64,000 nt of DNA from Fusobacteriaceae bacterium UBA2433. GTDB taxonomy: Bacteria; Fusobacteriota; Fusobacteriia; Fusobacteriales; Fusobacteriaceae. The stretch lies in assembly GCA_002342785.1 (NCBI GenBank), contig DDQV01000122.1:3309-67308 (forward strand). Reading direction: 5' to 3'. The notes beneath the pieces are model-generated. The model ran no database searches and was not told the origin of the DNA. It saw only the letters and a list, made by a program, of their open reading frames with translations. Position 1 is the first letter of the stretch, and the number at the start of each line of letters is the position of its first letter. The position numbers and the translations under genes are program-made. Positions 37,184 through 47,369 of this stretch are shown here, one piece after another.

Positions 37184-37685
37184 CAGTATCTCCTCCTTTA
37201 TTCAGTTCTATTTTTATTTTTTCTGCTTTATCAAATTCATCTGTACTTCTATATAGATTATAAAGCCTTATATTTATTTTCTTAGTCTCATCTTTTGATA
37301 CTTTATTTTTTAACTCTACCAATGTTGGTATACTAAACTTTCTACTGTATCTATATCTATCTATCTCGTCTAATAAATCATCTACTTTTTTTACTTTTTT
37401 TATCTCATCTGTTTCATCTAAAATTTCATTTTTTATTATTTCTAAAGCTTTATCTTCCTCTGCTTCTTTTTCCTTTCTTTCTTTTATAATAATTTTATTT
37501 CTTTTTATAGTTTCTTTTAATTCTTGTTTTGCTTCTTTTAGATCTTGTTGTAATTTTTTTTCTTTTTCAACTTTTAATATTTCTTGCCTACTTTTCATTA
37601 CTACCTCTTCTTTTTTTGGACGCAATATAAACAATATTAAAAGCCCAAACAATATTACTATTAATTTTAAATATTTTTTTCCCAT
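37155..37685 (-). CDS. Membrane-anchored coiled-coil protein of the VWA locus
   Basis: 176 residues: a hydrophobic segment KYLKLIVILFGLLILFIL at residues 4-21, then a long Lys/Glu-rich stretch (about 25-110) with coiled-coil character and a more mixed C-terminal part. No lipobox or catalytic motif is seen. The stop overlaps the start of the giant VWA gene by 29 bp, implying translational coupling. It may be an assembly or chaperone partner that holds the giant protein at the membrane; no named homologue is recognised. Confidence 0.75.
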   Translation of the reverse strand: MGKKYLKLIVILFGLLILFILRPKKEEVVMKSRQEILKVEKEKKLQQDLKEAKQELKETIKRNKIIIKERKEKEAEEDKALEIIKNEILDETDEIKKVKKVDDLLDEIDRYRYSRKFSIPTLVELKNKVSKDETKKINIRLYNLYRSTDEFDKAEKIKIELNKGGDTDEEENNESL

Positions 37686-37882
37686 AATTTTCCTCCAACG
37701 ACTTTATAAATTTTCACTCATTAATTATTTGTCTAAAATTTATTTATATAATATAGATTTATTTTATATATTACTAAGCCTTCTTAAAAACTCCTTTATT
37801 GTTGTCTTATCTATTTAATTTTACACTATTTTTAATTATTTTACCATCGATATCAATTTTGTTATCTTATTTTTAATTACAA

Positions 37883-37913
37883 AAAAAGCCAAGAAATAAA
37901 TTCTTGGCTTCAA
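37883..37913 (-). terminator. Terminator of rpsF-ssb-rpsR
   Basis: AGCCAAGAA pairs with TTCTTGGCT, followed by seven T on the minus strand, 11 bp after the rpsR stop. Confidence 0.92.
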
Positions 37914-37923
37914 AAGTAATTTC

Positions 37924-38148
37924 TTACTTCTCCATGTTTGTGTAAGGTAATAAAGCGATGTTTCTAGCTTGCTTTATTGCTCTAGTTAATTTTCTTTGTA
38001 ACTTAGCACTTGCTCCAGTTACTCTTGCAGGATTGATTCTACCTTTATCAGACATGAATCTTTTTAATAAATCTGCATTCTTATAGTTTAACTCTTCAGC
38101 TTTAACTCTTAACTTTGCTCTTTTTCTTCTCTTTCTGAATTCTGCCAA
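37924..38148 (-). CDS. rpsR: Ribosomal protein S18 (TTG start)
   Basis: Small-subunit platform protein that pairs with S6. The TTG at 38148 gives [16 protein letters not shown], the usual S18 start, and has AGGAGG eight bases upstream; a GTG three codons earlier overlaps that ribosome site. The body includes the typical [19 protein letters not shown] and ends near HFTDNLK-like family positions as LLPYTNMEK. At 74 residues the length is standard. Third gene of the conserved rpsF-ssb-rpsR operon. Confidence 0.96.
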   Translation of the reverse strand: MAEFRKRRKRAKLRVKAEELNYKNADLLKRFMSDKGRINPARVTGASAKLQRKLTRAIKQARNIALLPYTNMEK

Positions 38149-38166
38149 CTCAGTCACCTCCTAAAA

Positions 38167-38607
38167 TTAGAACGGGAACTCGTCATCTTCTTCCTCGACA
38201 ACGCCCGATTGCTTTGGTTCTGTATACTTTGGTTGATTATAGCTATTTGTTGTTTTTGGTTTAGGTTTTGAATCAGATTCAAAACTGTTTGCGCCACTAT
38301 TTCTAGATTCTAAAAATTCAATTCTATCCACAATAACTTCAGTTCGATACTTTTTCTCACCATTAATTTCATAGTTGCTAGTTTGAATTCTACCTTGTAC
38401 TCCGGTATTATTACCTTTTCTTAAGTATTCTCCAATCAATTCAGCTGTCTTACCAAAGGCAGCACAACCAATAAAATCTGCTGGATCGTCTTTTCTCATC
38501 CTATTGACCGCTAGTGTGAATTTGCAATAAGCTGTTCCACTTTGTCCATACTTTAATTCTGGATCTCTAACTAGTCTTCCCGTTAAAACTACTAAGTTCA
38601 TAGACAT
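38167..38607 (-). CDS. ssb: Single-stranded DNA-binding protein
   Basis: SSB of 146 residues. The OB-fold (about 1-105) begins MSMNLVVLTGRLVRDPELKY and contains FIGCAAFGKTAELIGEYLRKG. A short Pro/Lys/Asn linker leads to the acidic tip EEDDEFPF, which recruits repair and replication partners. Located between rpsF and rpsR, the classic arrangement. The start ATG follows AGGAGG. Confidence 0.97.
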   Translation of the reverse strand: MSMNLVVLTGRLVRDPELKYGQSGTAYCKFTLAVNRMRKDDPADFIGCAAFGKTAELIGEYLRKGNNTGVQGRIQTSNYEINGEKKYRTEVIVDRIEFLESRNSGANSFESDSKPKPKTTNSYNQPKYTEPKQSGVVEEEDDEFPF

Positions 38608-38639
38608 AATATACCTCCTAAATTAAACAATTTACTTTA

Positions 38640-38921
38640 TTAGTTTTTAGTTATGATATATCTCATAACTTCTTCCGTAATGTTTAATTTGTTTTCTGCT
38701 GCTTGTAAGTTTTGCCCTTCAGCTTTAAACGTAGTTAATACGTAGAAACCTGTTCCTTTCTTTTCGATTGGATAAGCTAACTTTCTTTCACCCATTTTTG
38801 TAGTTTTTAATTCAGTTGCAGTTGCTGCAGTTAAGATAGCTTCTACTTTCTCAATGATTGCACCTCTTGCGTCTTCCATAACTGTTGGGTTAATAATATA
38901 CATTATTTCATATTTCGTCAT
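38640..38921 (-). CDS. rpsF: Ribosomal protein S6
   Basis: Small-subunit protein of 93 residues that binds S18. It begins MTKYEIMYIINPTV and includes KMGERKLAYPIEKKGTGFYV. The ATG at 38921 has GGAGG eight bases upstream; a TTG one codon earlier is possible but closer. First gene of the operon with ssb and rpsR. A hairpin in the 56-base leader may be the autoregulatory S6:S18 target. Confidence 0.96.
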   Translation of the reverse strand: MTKYEIMYIINPTVMEDARGAIIEKVEAILTAATATELKTTKMGERKLAYPIEKKGTGFYVLTTFKAEGQNLQAAENKLNITEEVMRYIITKN

Positions 38922-38943
38922 CAATTTGACCTCCTTCCCTCTG

Positions 38944-38972
38944 GATTTTGCCCAAGTGATAAATCACTCAAA
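38944..38972 (-). promoter_or_regulatory. Hairpin in the rpsF leader, possible S6:S18 target
   Basis: On the minus strand AGTGAT/ATCACT forms a stem inside an outer CCC/GGG pair, between the promoter and the rpsF ribosome site. S6:S18 complexes are known to bind a leader hairpin in many bacteria; I did not find the expected CCG bulge clearly, so this is tentative. Confidence 0.35.
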
Positions 38973-38983
38973 CAGGGTGACTT

Positions 38984-39012
38984 ATTATATCATATCTGTA
39001 AAAGTAAAGCAA
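38984..39012 (-). promoter_or_regulatory. Promoter of rpsF-ssb-rpsR
   Basis: TTGCTT and TATAAT with a 17-bp spacer on the minus strand give a start near 38977, about 56 bp before the rpsF ATG. Confidence 0.7.
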
Positions 39013-39059
39013 GCATAAATAAATAAGCAAGTGATAATATTAAATGTTTTTTTTAATAT

Positions 39060-39091
39060 AAAAAAAAAAAAAGGTACCCTAAGGTACCTTT
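39060..39091 (-). terminator. Terminator after eno
   Basis: AAGGTACC pairs with GGTACCTT, followed by a run of twelve T on the minus strand, 7 bp after the eno stop. Confidence 0.9.
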
Positions 39092-39097
39092 AAAAAA

Positions 39098-40423
<1,326 letters not shown>

Positions 40424-40439
40424 TTATTTATATACATTA

Positions 40440-40468
40440 ATAATAGTATATTTTTTTCACTATGTAAA
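40440..40468 (-). promoter_or_regulatory. Promoter of eno
   Basis: TTTACA and TATTAT with 17 bp between them on the minus strand, about 35 bp before the eno ATG. Confidence 0.65.
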
Positions 40469-40569
40469 GAATAATTTTGTGTCATTTTCAAACAAATTTA
40501 GAGCAAAAAATGCCTAGATATTATTTTACTTATTTTTTATTCTAAACTCATAGATTTATTTTTTCAAAT

Positions 40570-40600
40570 AAAAAGATATAGAATTTTTCTATATCTTTTT
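40570..40600 (-). terminator. Terminator after the PPIase gene
   Basis: AAAAGATATAGAA pairs with TTCTATATCTTTT and continues into T residues on the minus strand, 8 bp after the stop. Confidence 0.85.
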
Positions 40601-40607
40601 AAAAAAA

Positions 40608-42332
40608 TTATAATTTTTTCATTTCTTCCATTAATTTTTGATCTTTATAATCATAGATTACTCTATCTTTTACTTTATCTAAATTAGCTTCTTCATATTT
40701 TATTTCCTTTGTCTTTTGGAATGCATAGATCCCTTTTTCAGTTTTTATTATATTAATTTTATCCAATTCAGATTGAAATATCCCATCTGCTAATTGGTCA
40801 TCATAACCTAAAAGTTTTATATAACCATCTTTTTTTATATCTAAAAATTCTGAAACTTTATATTTTGAATATCCTTTTTCACTAGCTTCCCCAAAAGTTA
40901 ATTTATTACTATTTAACTCCTCAACTACATTTTTAGCTGTTTCCATTACCTTTTCAAAAGTTTTTTCTCCAGCATTTATTTTTATTAAAATATGAGAAGC
41001 TTTAACTTGAGCTTTTTCTTTATTTTTATCTTCTACAAAAATAATATGATATCCAAATTTTGATTTAACTATCTCTGGATATACTTTTCCTACTTCACCT
41101 TTAAAAGCTACAGTTTCAAATTCAGGAATCATTTGACCCTTTCCAAACCATCCTAACTCTCCACCATTTGGTGCACTTGGTCCCTCTGAGTATTTTTTTG
41201 CCATCTCAGAAAAATTAGTAGAGCTAACCTCTTTTAAAATTTTATTAGATTTTTCTTTTGCTTTTTCCATATCTAAATCTGTTGGTTCTACAACAAAATT
41301 AATAATATTTGCATCAACACTAGCATCTATATCATATTTTTCTTTGTTTTCTTTAAAAAACTTTTTAATTTCTAGATCATCTACAACAATATTTTCTCTA
41401 ATATTATCTAAAAGTTGCAATTTAAGATCCATTATTTGATCCATAGTAGGAAAAGTTTCATTCTTTATAATGCCTCTATCCATTGCGATTTTTGCAAACT
41501 TTATCTCATTTTTTATATTAGCTATAGATTTAATTTTTGCTTCATTATAATCTTTAACCCCATAAAAAGATTGGTATAGCGCACCTTTTATTATATCGGT
41601 ACTCACTATCTCAAATCCATCTTTTTCAAACTCTATAGTTGGCATAATATTACCATAATTTTCTCTAATATCTTCTATTTTTAATTCTTTTTTAGCTTTT
41701 TCTACTAATCTAAGTAGCTCTTTATTTCCATTTTCTTCCTTTATTTTTTTCTCAATAAGAGATTTTGATTCCTCATATGTTTTACCTAAATAATCACTAT
41801 ACTTATCCTTCTCATATTGAGCTAATTTCTCTTCCTCTGTAACTTTAATTTTTTCTATTATTTTTTCTCTAGTTTTTTCAACTAATATAGAAGCTTTTAT
41901 AGATTTTTTAAATGTTTTTGTAGTATAACCTTGGGCAGTTAACATCCTCTTAAATTGATCTTTATCTGGAATTTGTGTCTCTATAGCTCCAATTTTTACC
42001 TCTATATCTGAGCTACTTACTTTAACTTTAAGATCTTTTCCTATCTCTTTTAAAATTTCATTATTTATAATATTTTCTACTGCTAACATCTTAGAATCTT
42101 CTCTATCTATAGGAGTAGTAAAATATTGACCATATTGATTACTTACGTTATTAATTCCTCTTTCTAGTTCAGAAATTGCAATTTTATTTCCATTTAATTT
42201 AAATGCATATTGTTTATTTTTTAATCCCATGCTAATATTACTAACTATAACGGTTAGCATAGAGATGAAAAACCCTATTGTAATCATCCAAATTACAGGT
42301 TTCATCTTTTTTCTTAAATTTCTAATTGCCAT
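40608..42332 (-). CDS. PpiD/SurA-like membrane-anchored peptidyl-prolyl isomerase
   Basis: 574 residues. A short cytoplasmic start MAIRNLRKKMK precedes a single membrane segment (PVIWMITIGFFISMLTVIV), as in PpiD, then a SurA-N-like chaperone region (about 40-150). A parvulin domain follows (about 320-435) with SEGPSAPNGGELGWFGKGQM and FGYHIIFVED. A second, partial parvulin-like stretch starts at KASHILIKI. It would help fold proteins emerging from Sec in the periplasm. It follows the NtrC-like regulator by 26 bp, probably as one operon. Confidence 0.9.
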   Translation of the reverse strand: MAIRNLRKKMKPVIWMITIGFFISMLTVIVSNISMGLKNKQYAFKLNGNKIAISELERGINNVSNQYGQYFTTPIDREDSKMLAVENIINNEILKEIGKDLKVKVSSSDIEVKIGAIETQIPDKDQFKRMLTAQGYTTKTFKKSIKASILVEKTREKIIEKIKVTEEEKLAQYEKDKYSDYLGKTYEESKSLIEKKIKEENGNKELLRLVEKAKKELKIEDIRENYGNIMPTIEFEKDGFEIVSTDIIKGALYQSFYGVKDYNEAKIKSIANIKNEIKFAKIAMDRGIIKNETFPTMDQIMDLKLQLLDNIRENIVVDDLEIKKFFKENKEKYDIDASVDANIINFVVEPTDLDMEKAKEKSNKILKEVSSTNFSEMAKKYSEGPSAPNGGELGWFGKGQMIPEFETVAFKGEVGKVYPEIVKSKFGYHIIFVEDKNKEKAQVKASHILIKINAGEKTFEKVMETAKNVVEELNSNKLTFGEASEKGYSKYKVSEFLDIKKDGYIKLLGYDDQLADGIFQSELDKINIIKTEKGIYAFQKTKEIKYEEANLDKVKDRVIYDYKDQKLMEEMKKL

Positions 42333-42358
42333 TATATTTCCCCCATTTCTTTTTTATA

Positions 42359-43747
42359 TTATCCTTTTTGATCTAATTTATATCTTCTTATTTTTTCATA
42401 TAATGTTGTTCTACCTATTCCTAATAATTTTGCTGTCTCTTGTTTATTCCATCTAGTTTTTTGTAATGCTGTGGCTATTACTACTTTTTCAACATCTGCC
42501 AAGTTGTAAAGTTCCTTTTCTAATATTTCTTTTAATGGTCCAAGTCCAATTATTGTTTTATTCTCAAGTGTATCTGATTTCATCTTAATCTCTAATGGTA
42601 GATCTTCAATTCCAATTACTTTATCAGTTGATAGTATAATCATCCTTTCAATTATATTTTTTAATTCCCTGATATTTCCAGGATATGAATATTCCATAAG
42701 ATATTTCATTGTATCACTTGATATAATAGGCATCTCTCTATGGATATCTATAACTATTTTATTTAAGAAATAATTAGCTAATAGTGGAATATCATCTTTT
42801 CTTTCTCTTAATGGTGCCATTTCAATTGGAAAAGCTGTTAATCTATGATATAGATCACTTCTAAATTTTCCACTCTCAACTTCTTGTTTAAGATTTTTAT
42901 TTGTAGAAACAATAAATCTAATATTTACTTTTTTAGTTTTATTTCCTCCTACCCTTCTAAATTCACCGTATTCTATCACTCTAAGTAATTTTGCTTGAGC
43001 TTTGATATCTAAACCTGTAATTTCATCTAAGAATACAGTTCCTCCATCGGCTTCCTCTAAGATCCCTACTTTACCAGATCCAGATCCTGGGAAAACATCC
43101 CTTTCATATCCAAATAATTCTGACTCAATTATATCTGAAGACATAGAAGCACAATTAATTACCATAAAACTTTTCTTTCTTCTATCAGATTTTTTATAGA
43201 TCTCTGCAGCAATTAATTCTTTTCCTACACCATTTTCTCCACTAACAAGAACAGTAAGATCACTCTCAGCTATCTTATCTATCAAGTTTTTTATCTCTTT
43301 TATCTTAGTACTTTGTCCAACAATTTCTTTTATTTCCTCTGTATCTGATAGTTTCTTCTCTAATTTTCTTTTTTCCTTTAATACAGATAAATTTTGTAAA
43401 GCTGGAAAAATTAATTTATTAAATTCTTTTATGCATAAAGGTTTTAATAAATAATTATATATCTCGGCACCCCTTAAGTCCTTTAATACCTCGTCTGTTT
43501 CTTCCTCTATTAATCCTACTACTACAAAATCTTTTCCTATACCATTTAGTTTTCTTCTTACCTCTGTAAAAGTAAACCATGTCATATTTTGATCCAATAA
43601 AATAATATCAAAATCACTTTCCCTCAACATATCTAAACCATCTAAAAAATTATTAAAAGTAATTACTTCATACTCACCTAATAACTCTTTTCTTACTTGT
43701 TTTAAAATTTCTTTTCTCTCAGAAATTGCTAAAATCGATTTTTTCAC
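42359..43747 (-). CDS. NtrC-family regulator lacking the GAFTGA loop
   Basis: 462 residues from a GTG at 43747 (GGGAGG upstream). An ATG at 43801 lies inside the promoter spacer and cannot be used. A receiver-like domain (1-115) keeps the phospho-acceptor-like Asp52 and the Lys in LLKP, but the usual acidic pair is missing. The AAA+ domain has Walker A GENGVGKE (about 170) and Walker B TVFLDE (about 237), but where sigma-54 activators have GAFTGA it reads RDVFPGSGSGKVG. A Fis-type HTH ends the protein (AKLLGIGRTTLYEKIRRY). It probably does not act through sigma-54. Confidence 0.88.
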   Translation of the reverse strand: MKKSILAISERKEILKQVRKELLGEYEVITFNNFLDGLDMLRESDFDIILLDQNMTWFTFTEVRRKLNGIGKDFVVVGLIEEETDEVLKDLRGAEIYNYLLKPLCIKEFNKLIFPALQNLSVLKEKRKLEKKLSDTEEIKEIVGQSTKIKEIKNLIDKIAESDLTVLVSGENGVGKELIAAEIYKKSDRRKKSFMVINCASMSSDIIESELFGYERDVFPGSGSGKVGILEEADGGTVFLDEITGLDIKAQAKLLRVIEYGEFRRVGGNKTKKVNIRFIVSTNKNLKQEVESGKFRSDLYHRLTAFPIEMAPLRERKDDIPLLANYFLNKIVIDIHREMPIISSDTMKYLMEYSYPGNIRELKNIIERMIILSTDKVIGIEDLPLEIKMKSDTLENKTIIGLGPLKEILEKELYNLADVEKVVIATALQKTRWNKQETAKLLGIGRTTLYEKIRRYKLDQKG

Positions 43748-43786
43748 AATATCCCTCCCATAATTCTTAATTTTTTCATTCACTGT

Positions 43787-43815
43787 ATTATAATCAATCA
43801 AGTGTCAAATTTCAA
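43787..43815 (-). promoter_or_regulatory. Promoter of the NtrC-like regulator
   Basis: TTGAAA and TATAAT are separated by 17 bp on the minus strand, a near-consensus housekeeping promoter. It sets the start of transcription near 43780 and so fixes the GTG at 43747 as the translation start. Confidence 0.8.
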
Positions 43816-43961
43816 GACTTTTTTATTTTTTTTTGTTTTTTTTGAAACATATTTCCAATTTCATTACACAAGGTCAATAATAATCATTAATTTTAAATTA
43901 AAATATTTTAAATTAAATTCCACATCTGTATAATTATTAGATTTTAAATTCTCAAAAATTT

Positions 43962-43990
43962 AAAATGAGAGTGATAAACACCCTCATTTC
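43962..43990 (-). terminator. Terminator of the RND efflux operon
   Basis: AAATGAGGGTG pairs with CACTCTCATTT (one mismatch), with T residues following on the minus strand, directly after the stop of the PII-like gene. Confidence 0.8.
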
Positions 43991-43992
43991 AT

Positions 43993-44307
43993 CTAAATAT
44001 TAATATATTCTAGAGCTCTTACTGAAATGTCAAAAGTAATATTATAATCCAAACTTTCTTTTAATTTTGAAAATTTTTCTACTAATTCATAACATCTTTT
44101 CTTTTCTGCTATAACTAATAATACTTCATCTTCTCCAGGCCAAACATGGGTATTAAGATGTTTTATGCCTTTTTGCCAAGACACTTTTAATTTTGGGATA
44201 ATAGCATATTTTATAACATCACTGTCTTTTAACGTATCTAATATTATATCTTCCAAAGACCCATCAAACAATACTCTAAGTTCTTTATAGTCACCCTTTA
44301 ATTCCAT
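43993..44307 (-). CDS. PII-like protein linked to RND efflux (PG0541-type)
   Basis: 104 residues with the alternating strand-helix pattern of PII-like folds and segments HLNTHVWPGEDEVLLVIAE and LEDIILDTLKDSDVIKYAI. Proteins of this type are encoded directly after RND efflux pump genes in Bacteroidetes and other anaerobes. It is the last gene of the operon, 22 bp after the pump gene. The function is unknown; a sensory or regulatory contact with the pump is inferred from the fold. Confidence 0.75.
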   Translation of the reverse strand: MELKGDYKELRVLFDGSLEDIILDTLKDSDVIKYAIIPKLKVSWQKGIKHLNTHVWPGEDEVLLVIAEKKRCYELVEKFSKLKESLDYNITFDISVRALEYINI

Positions 44308-44329
44308 AGAAGCTCCCCCTTTTTTTTAA

Positions 44330-47300
44330 TTATTTTTTAAATTTAACTCTTATCTTATCCATTCCATTTTCTACTAATTCATAGAGGACTGGTATTACTA
44401 TTAAAGTTAATAATGTAGAAACCATAAGTCCAAAAATTACAGCTATAGCCATACTTTGATAAGTTTCAGACCCTTGACCTATTCCTAATGCCAAAGGCAT
44501 CATCCCTAACATAGTTGTCAAACTTGTCATAAAAATTGGTCGTAATCTTGTTCTTCCTGCTTCTAATATTGCTTCCCTTCTTTCGCTTCCCCTTGCAATT
44601 AATAATTTTATATAATCTATTAAAACTAAAGCATTATTAACTACTATACCAGCTAACATTATAATTCCTACCATTACCATTACATTAAATTCTTTACCTG
44701 TAATTACTAAGCCTGCATATACTCCCATTATAGAAAGAGGTACAGATCCCATTATTATAAATGGCAATATCAATGATTCAAATTGAGAAGCTAATATTAC
44801 AAAGATTAAAAATATTGCTATCAACATAGAATTTTTTAATTGACCCATCATCTCTATCCTTCTTTTATTATCTCCACCAAATCTATAAGTTACAGTGTTT
44901 GGCATCCCTAATTTGTCTATTTTTTCTGCAATTAATTTTTCTACTATCTTACTATTATTTCCACCTTTTAAATTAGCACTTAAAGTTATCTTTCTAACCC
45001 TATTTAATTTTTCTTGTTCTGCTGGTCCTTCGGCTATTTTTATAGAAGCAACATCTGAAAGTTGTATAATATCTCCAGAATCTAATTTTAATTTACTCGT
45101 CATCAACTTAGATAATGATTTTCTATATTCATCAGGCATCATTACATTCACTTCTATCTCTTCTAAATCAGTTTTAAGATCTATAGGATTTGATCCCAAC
45201 ACTTGATAAAAAATTACTTTATTTATATCTGCTGGTCTTATACCATAATATCTAGCCTTTTCTCTGTCTACTACTATTCTAGCTTCTGGATTTCCTCCAG
45301 TCAAACTCGTTTTAAAGTCACCTATTTCTGGCATATTTTTCATCTCGGCAAAAACTAATTCAGAAAATTTGTCTAATTGTCCTGCATTATCTGATATAAG
45401 ATCTAATTGAATATCCCTTCCGCTACTGTCTGGACCTTTAGCATATCCATCAGCTACATTTAAGTCTACATCTGGAATACCTTTTAATTTTTCCCTTATA
45501 ATATCTGTTATCTCAAAAACCGATCTATCCCTGTCTTTTCTTAGATCCAATTTTACATTTATAGAGAACCCGTCATTTTCTACTGAGGTTTCAATATTTT
45601 TTGTATATTTATCTTTCTCTAATATTTTTTCAACTCTTCTTGTAATAGAATCAACTTTATCCAAAGTAACTCCAGATGGTGTTTCCCCTGTTACTACATA
45701 TACATTATCATCTGTAGCAGGTAAAAAACCTCCTCCAACTATCTTAATACTAGGTATTACTACTGCAAAAAACATTATTATTACTATTAACACTGTCTTT
45801 AATTTATGTTTCAGTGTTAAAGATAATAATTTTATATATTTATTTTTTATAAAGGTAAGTAATTTACCATCTTGAACTTCTACAACCTTTTCCTTTAATA
45901 TTTTATTTGATATCATCGGTACAAATGTCATAGCAACTAAAAGTGATGCTAATAATGAAAAAGTTACAGACCACGACATTCCCCAAAAAACTTCCTTGGC
46001 TAATCCTTCGGTCATTACTATTGGTAAAAACACTGCAACCGTAGTTGCTGTAGAAGCTACTATTGGTACTAACATCTCTGCAGCTCCATCTCTAGCAGAT
46101 TCAAATTTTGGTTTTTTTAATTCTGTCATATGTCTATAAATATTATCTAAAACTACTACTCCATTATCTACTAACATCCCAACCCCTAGAGATAAACCCA
46201 TGAGAGATATTATATTTAAACCCACTCCTATACTATTTAATAGAAAAAATGATCCTATAATAGATAATGGTATTGCCATAGCAATAACTAGAGTAGCTCT
46301 AATATCTTTTAAAAATATAAAAAGTACTATTGAAGCAAGGATCAATCCTGCTATAGCATTATTTTTTACATTGTTTATAGAATTAGATATATCTGTAGAT
46401 GTATCATAAGATACGCTTAATTTAATGTCTGATGGTAGTATCTGGGATAAAGATTTAATTGCTTCCTTTACACCTTCTGAAATTGCTACAGAATTCCCGT
46501 CTGTTGATTTTTCTACAGATATCGAGATGGAAGGTGTTCCATTCATCCTATTATAACTCTCTACATCTTTATTTCCTAATTTTACATTAGCTACATCTTT
46601 TAGATATAAAACTTCACCATTTTTATTACTAACTACTATATTTTGTACTTCTTCAACAGTTTTTAATTCTGTCATGACCTTAATAAGATATCTTTTTTCC
46701 CCTTCTTCCACAGTTCCAGCTGGAATATTAGTACTTGATTGTCCAATTATATTATAGAGATCATCGATATTTATTCCATAGGATTCTATCTTAATTGGAT
46801 CTACTTCTACCTTTACTTCCTTTTCATATCCACCATAAACTTCCACACTTCCAACACCTAAAATTTGTTGAAATCTTGGCTTAATCCTATTTTCTGCCAA
46901 ACTTTTAGCAGTTATTAAATCTTTAGATGATACTGTAACAGAGATTACAGTTTCTCCCCCTGGTTGAACTTTTTTTACTACGGGAGTATCTATATCTGAT
47001 GGCAAATCATTTCTAATATTATTTAATTCCGTTTGTACATCAGTTACTTTCTTATCTGTGTCTGTTCCATAATCAAATTCTAAAACAACAAAGGATGAAT
47101 TTTCAGATGAAGTTGAGTTCATCTCTTTTATTCCCTCTATATTTGGCATAACTTCTTCTATTTTTCTAGTAACCAAACTATCCATATCTTCTGGAGTAGC
47201 TCCTACCCAAGTAGTCCTAATCAATACTACAGGAACATTCATATTTGGCATCAAATCTACTGGCATGTTTTTTAATCCTAATAAACCCATTCCTACCATG

Positions 47301-47359
47301 GTTATCATAAGCATAATAACTGAAACAGGTCTTCTTATTGCAATTGATGATATAGACAT
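44330..47359 (-). CDS. RND efflux transporter, inner-membrane pump
   Basis: AcrB/MexB-type (HAE1-like) pump of 1009 residues with two repeats, each holding a large periplasmic part and six membrane helices. The first helix region is SIAIRRPVSVIMLMITMVGM. The proton-relay Asp residues of helix 4 are in GVGMLVDNGVVVLDNI, and a matching IMLAGIVVNNALVLIDYI is in the second half. It works with the adaptor and outer-membrane genes directly upstream (11 and 67 bp spacings), under TetR control. Substrates cannot be told from the sequence. Confidence 0.95.
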   Translation of the reverse strand: MSISSIAIRRPVSVIMLMITMVGMGLLGLKNMPVDLMPNMNVPVVLIRTTWVGATPEDMDSLVTRKIEEVMPNIEGIKEMNSTSSENSSFVVLEFDYGTDTDKKVTDVQTELNNIRNDLPSDIDTPVVKKVQPGGETVISVTVSSKDLITAKSLAENRIKPRFQQILGVGSVEVYGGYEKEVKVEVDPIKIESYGINIDDLYNIIGQSSTNIPAGTVEEGEKRYLIKVMTELKTVEEVQNIVVSNKNGEVLYLKDVANVKLGNKDVESYNRMNGTPSISISVEKSTDGNSVAISEGVKEAIKSLSQILPSDIKLSVSYDTSTDISNSINNVKNNAIAGLILASIVLFIFLKDIRATLVIAMAIPLSIIGSFFLLNSIGVGLNIISLMGLSLGVGMLVDNGVVVLDNIYRHMTELKKPKFESARDGAAEMLVPIVASTATTVAVFLPIVMTEGLAKEVFWGMSWSVTFSLLASLLVAMTFVPMISNKILKEKVVEVQDGKLLTFIKNKYIKLLSLTLKHKLKTVLIVIIMFFAVVIPSIKIVGGGFLPATDDNVYVVTGETPSGVTLDKVDSITRRVEKILEKDKYTKNIETSVENDGFSINVKLDLRKDRDRSVFEITDIIREKLKGIPDVDLNVADGYAKGPDSSGRDIQLDLISDNAGQLDKFSELVFAEMKNMPEIGDFKTSLTGGNPEARIVVDREKARYYGIRPADINKVIFYQVLGSNPIDLKTDLEEIEVNVMMPDEYRKSLSKLMTSKLKLDSGDIIQLSDVASIKIAEGPAEQEKLNRVRKITLSANLKGGNNSKIVEKLIAEKIDKLGMPNTVTYRFGGDNKRRIEMMGQLKNSMLIAIFLIFVILASQFESLILPFIIMGSVPLSIMGVYAGLVITGKEFNVMVMVGIIMLAGIVVNNALVLIDYIKLLIARGSERREAILEAGRTRLRPIFMTSLTTMLGMMPLALGIGQGSETYQSMAIAVIFGLMVSTLLTLIVIPVLYELVENGMDKIRVKFKK

Positions 47360-47369
47360 CTTTGTCCTC

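Noticed and set aside
43748..43801. ATG start 18 codons upstream for the NtrC-like regulator
   Set aside because: The ATG at 43801 lies between the -35 and -10 boxes, upstream of the predicted transcript start; the GTG at 43747 has a strong ribosome site.
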